A stretch of 64,000 bases of DNA from Streptomyces zhaozhouensis. Its GTDB lineage: Bacteria > Actinomycetota > Actinomycetes > Streptomycetales > Streptomycetaceae. Shown piece after piece: positions 61,863-64,000 of the stretch; position 1 is the stretch's first letter, and each line of letters begins with the position of its first letter. The notes under the pieces were generated by a model. That model saw only the letters and a list, made by a program, of their open reading frames with translations. It was not told where the DNA came from and ran no database searches. Made by a program: the position numbers and the translations under genes. Location of the stretch: contig NZ_OCNE01000008.1 in assembly GCF_900230195.1 (NCBI RefSeq), forward strand, positions 1 through 64,000, given 5' to 3'.

Positions 61863-62753
61863 TCATCCGGGCGCGGTCTCGACCGCGTCCGGATTCCGGC
61901 GCCGTCGTGCCAGGCGACCCAGGAGGCCGTGGCGTGGTGCCGCCCCCCAGGAGAGGAGGAAGAATCCGGTGGCGACCAGCACGATGGTGCCGCCCGTAGG
62001 CAGGTCGATGCTCCAGGACAGGTAGAGACCGATGAGGGCCGAGGCGCCGCCGACGAGGGGCGCGAGCAGCATCATCAGGCCCAGTCGGTCGGTCAGGAGC
62101 CGTGCCGTGGCGGCGGGGGTGACGAGGAGCGCGAGAACCAGGATGTTGCCGATGGTCTGCACGGAGATGACCACGGCGATCGAGACCATGATGTAGAGGG
62201 CCAGGTCGAGGGCGAAGACGGGAAGGCCCAGGGCGCGGGCGGACTCCCGGTCGAGGGTGACGGCGACGAACTCCTTGTGGAAGAGGAAGGCGACCAGGAG
62301 CAGACCGACGGTGGAGACGCCCACCACGATCAGGTCCTCGTCGGGGATGCCGGTGATGGAGCCGAAGAGGAACTGCTGGAGTGAGCCGGAGTAGCCGGGG
62401 GAGCGGCTGATGATCACGATGCCGAGCGCGAAGGCGGCGACGAAGAAGACACCGATCACGCTGTCCTCGCGCAGGCGTCGGTTCTGGGCGAAGACCGCGA
62501 CGGCGACGGCGGTGAGGACGCCGGCTACCGCGCCGCCGAGGACGAGGTTGCCTTGGACCACGAAGGCGACGGCGAGCCCCGGGAAGACCGCGTGGGCGAC
62601 GGCGTCGCCGATGAAGGCCATGCCGCGCAGGACGACGTAGCAGCCGATGACGCCACAGACGGCCGAGGAGAGCAACGCGACGAAGAGCGCTTTGGGGAGG
62701 AAGGTGAGCGCCGGGTTGAAGAGGTCGGCGACGAACTCCTGCGGGGTGAGCAT
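61863..62753 (-). CDS. Metal ABC transporter permease (anchored-repeat type, ZnuB/MntB family)
   Basis: The 296-residue protein is an ABC-3 family permease with about eight membrane helices. Typical stretches are YVVLRGMAFIGDAVAHAVFPG near 45, the ALGLPV loop and TIGNILVLALLVTPAATARLL near 190. ZnuB/MntB-type permeases import zinc or manganese. Its ATG overlaps the stop of the ATPase gene (ATGA), so ATPase, permease and the upstream repeat protein form one operon. The substrate-binding protein is not in the window and should lie to the right. Confidence 0.93.
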   Translation of the reverse strand: MLTPQEFVADLFNPALTFLPKALFVALLSSAVCGVIGCYVVLRGMAFIGDAVAHAVFPGLAVAFVVQGNLVLGGAVAGVLTAVAVAVFAQNRRLREDSVIGVFFVAAFALGIVIISRSPGYSGSLQQFLFGSITGIPDEDLIVVGVSTVGLLLVAFLFHKEFVAVTLDRESARALGLPVFALDLALYIMVSIAVVISVQTIGNILVLALLVTPAATARLLTDRLGLMMLLAPLVGGASALIGLYLSWSIDLPTGGTIVLVATGFFLLSWGAAPRHGLLGRLARRRRNPDAVETAPG

Positions 62754-63496
62754 CACGCGACTCCCAGGGCGGCCAGCAGAGGGCTGCCACGGCGAATACC
62801 GAAGGCGCGCCGCCACAGCTCGGCGTCGCGCAGCTCCTCGGGCGCGCCGGTGGCGATCACGGTCTGGTTGACCAGAGTGAGGCTGCCGCAGGTGTGCATG
62901 GCTCCTGTCAGGTCGTGGGTGGTCATCAGCACCGCCTTGTTCTCCCGGCTCAGTTCGGTGAACAGGTCGGTCAACAGTTCCTGGGTGGGAACGTCCAGGC
63001 CGGTGAACGGCTCGTCCAGCAGCAGCACGCTGGGCCGCAGGGCCAACGCGCGGGCGACCAGGACGCGTTGGCGCTGACCGCCGGAGAGCTGGCCGACGGG
63101 GCGGTCGGCCAGTCCGGTCATGCCCACCCGCGCCAGCGCCGCCCCCGCCGCCCGGTAGTCGGCCACCCCCGGACGGCGCAGCCAACCGACGCGCCGCACG
63201 CGCCCGGAGAGCACCGCGTCGGCGACGTTGATGGGGAAGTCCCAAGCGAACTCGTGACGTTGCGGCACGTAGCCGACGCGCCGGCGGACGCGGCCGAGGG
63301 GCTCGTCCTCGACACGGATGGTGCCGGAGGCGGGGCGCACGAGACCCAGCACCGTGCGCAGCAGGGTGGTCTTGCCGGCGCCGTTGGGTCCTATCAGTCC
63401 CATGAACTCGCCGGCGGCCACGGTGAGGTCCACCTCGCGCAGCACCGGTCTTTCGCCGAGGACCACGTTCAGGCCCCGCACGGTCAGCGCGCTCAT
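62753..63496 (-). CDS. Metal ABC transporter ATP-binding protein (anchored-repeat type)
   Basis: The 247-residue ATPase has Walker A GPNGAGKTTLLRTV near 36-49, the Q-loop VGYVPQRHEFAWDFPI, signature LSGGQRQRVLVARAL near 138, Walker B VLLLDEPFTGLD and the switch His in TTHDLTGAM. The PQRxxFxWDFP segment is characteristic of ZnuC/MntA-type ATPases. It overlaps the permease gene downstream and the anchored protein gene upstream (both ATGA-like). Confidence 0.95.
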   Translation of the reverse strand: MSALTVRGLNVVLGERPVLREVDLTVAAGEFMGLIGPNGAGKTTLLRTVLGLVRPASGTIRVEDEPLGRVRRRVGYVPQRHEFAWDFPINVADAVLSGRVRRVGWLRRPGVADYRAAGAALARVGMTGLADRPVGQLSGGQRQRVLVARALALRPSVLLLDEPFTGLDVPTQELLTDLFTELSRENKAVLMTTHDLTGAMHTCGSLTLVNQTVIATGAPEELRDAELWRRAFGIRRGSPLLAALGVA

Positions 63497-64000
63497 GACG
63501 CCTTCTCGTCCGAGGCGGCGGCGATCCTGCGGGCGCGCCGGCCACGCACGGTCACCGTCACGACGGCCGCTGCCAGGGCCACGGCGACCGCGCCGACGAC
63601 GGCGAGGACGGCCGGCACGGACGAGCCCTCGTCCGCGGTCCCGGTCTCGTCGGAGGACGACCGGTCCTCGGCGTTCTCGTCGCCCGGCGGTTCCTGCGAC
63701 GCCGGGGAAGCCTGGTCGAGTTCGGCGGCGAACGCCTCGTCCAGGTCGGTGCCCTCGCCGACGGCGAAGCGCAGCGGCGCCCGGTCCGAGACCGTCTCAC
63801 CGGTGATCAGGTCGGCTGAGACCTCGAAGTCCACGACGTAGACGCCGGGTTCGGTGAAGACCCAGTTGGCGTGCGTGTGGGTGTTGAGGTCCACCCACAG
63901 TTCCTGGGGGCCCGGTTCGTCGCCGTCCCAGAGCACCTCGGGCGCGCCGAGGTCGCCGTTCTGGAGGAAGACCGCGAGATGACCCGGGCCCTCCATGCCG
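63493..64000 (-). CDS. C-terminal part of a membrane-anchored TIGR03769-type surface protein
   Basis: At least 169 codons lie in the window; the 5' end is beyond base 64000, so the Met at 63996 is probably internal. The visible part has the end of the anchored-repeat domain (DLNTHTHANWVFTEPGVYVV), an acidic Ser/Glu/Asp-rich linker and one membrane helix (VPAVLAVVGAVAVALAAAVV). A short Arg-rich cytoplasmic tail closes the protein, which is typical of these anchored proteins. The His-rich motif may bind metal for handover to the transporter. Its stop overlaps the ATPase start. Confidence 0.88.
   Translation of the reverse strand, partial: GMEGPGHLAVFLQNGDLGAPEVLWDGDEPGPQELWVDLNTHTHANWVFTEPGVYVVDFEVSADLITGETVSDRAPLRFAVGEGTDLDEAFAAELDQASPASQEPPGDENAEDRSSSDETGTADEGSSVPAVLAVVGAVAVALAAAVVTVTVRGRRARRIAAASDEKAS

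Overview
The window is high-GC DNA, GC-rich at third codon positions. It uses GTG and TTG starts often, packs genes with ATGA/GTGA/TGATG overlaps, and encodes a streptogrisin-type protease, a CseB/CseC-like two-component pair, a TfuA/YcaO pair and large RHS toxins. All of this points to a Streptomyces-like actinomycete. I see no rRNA, tRNA, CRISPR array, transposase or phage module.

Layout. (1) 1-2.3 kb: the N-terminus of an RHS/T7SS-type toxin cut by the window edge, a Ser/Thr kinase, an array of short TGACCA repeats and an EF-hand protein. (2) 2.6-5.8 kb: a GH78 alpha-L-rhamnosidase. (3) 6.0-26.7 kb: what looks like a specialised-metabolite cluster with no NRPS, PKS or terpene gene. On the plus strand are a 2,2-dialkylglycine decarboxylase-like enzyme, an AraC regulator and a coupled TfuA-YcaO pair (peptide thioamidation or azoline-type chemistry). 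A convergent nitroreductase/TetR pair follows. Then comes a long minus-strand run: P-loop kinase, PhyH dioxygenase, methyltransferase, UDP-xylose synthase-like SDR, methyltransferase, a DegT aminotransferase fused to a GT2 glycosyltransferase, a radical SAM/SPASM enzyme, and a GT2 fused to a methyltransferase-like tail that carries a TTA codon. A divergent promoter region leads into a heterodimeric ABC exporter and an APH-like kinase. A 56-codon repeat-containing ORF fits exactly between exporter and kinase and is a speculative precursor candidate.

(4) 26.8-36.3 kb: glycoside and sugar-acid utilisation, with a GH31 alpha-xylosidase, DHDPS-family lyase/aldolase, enolase-superfamily dehydratase, divergent IclR regulator, CUT1-type sugar ABC importer and KDPG-type aldolase. 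(5) 36.3-44.9 kb: a C-terminal gene remnant, a secreted streptogrisin-like protease, a membrane-anchored periplasmic-binding-like protein coupled to a P-loop NTPase, a receptor-like Ser/Thr kinase and a GNAT acetyltransferase. (6) 45.7-50.8 kb: a complete RHS polymorphic toxin with a zinc-deaminase-like C-terminus, followed by a candidate immunity gene. Its N-terminus closely matches the fragment at base 1, in the opposite orientation.

(7) 50.9-58.1 kb: a CseC-like kinase interrupted in frame by palindromic repeats, a CseB-like regulator, a secreted protein with two tandem trypsin-like domains, a glyoxalase-fold/helical-repeat protein, a small unknown protein, a histidine phosphatase and an SRPBCC protein. 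(8) 58.4-64 kb: an anchored-repeat (TIGR03769-type) metal transport locus with a secreted repeat protein, a membrane permease, an ATPase and the C-terminal half of a membrane-anchored repeat protein running off the window, plus one methyltransferase. All family names come from motif recognition by eye; no database search was run.
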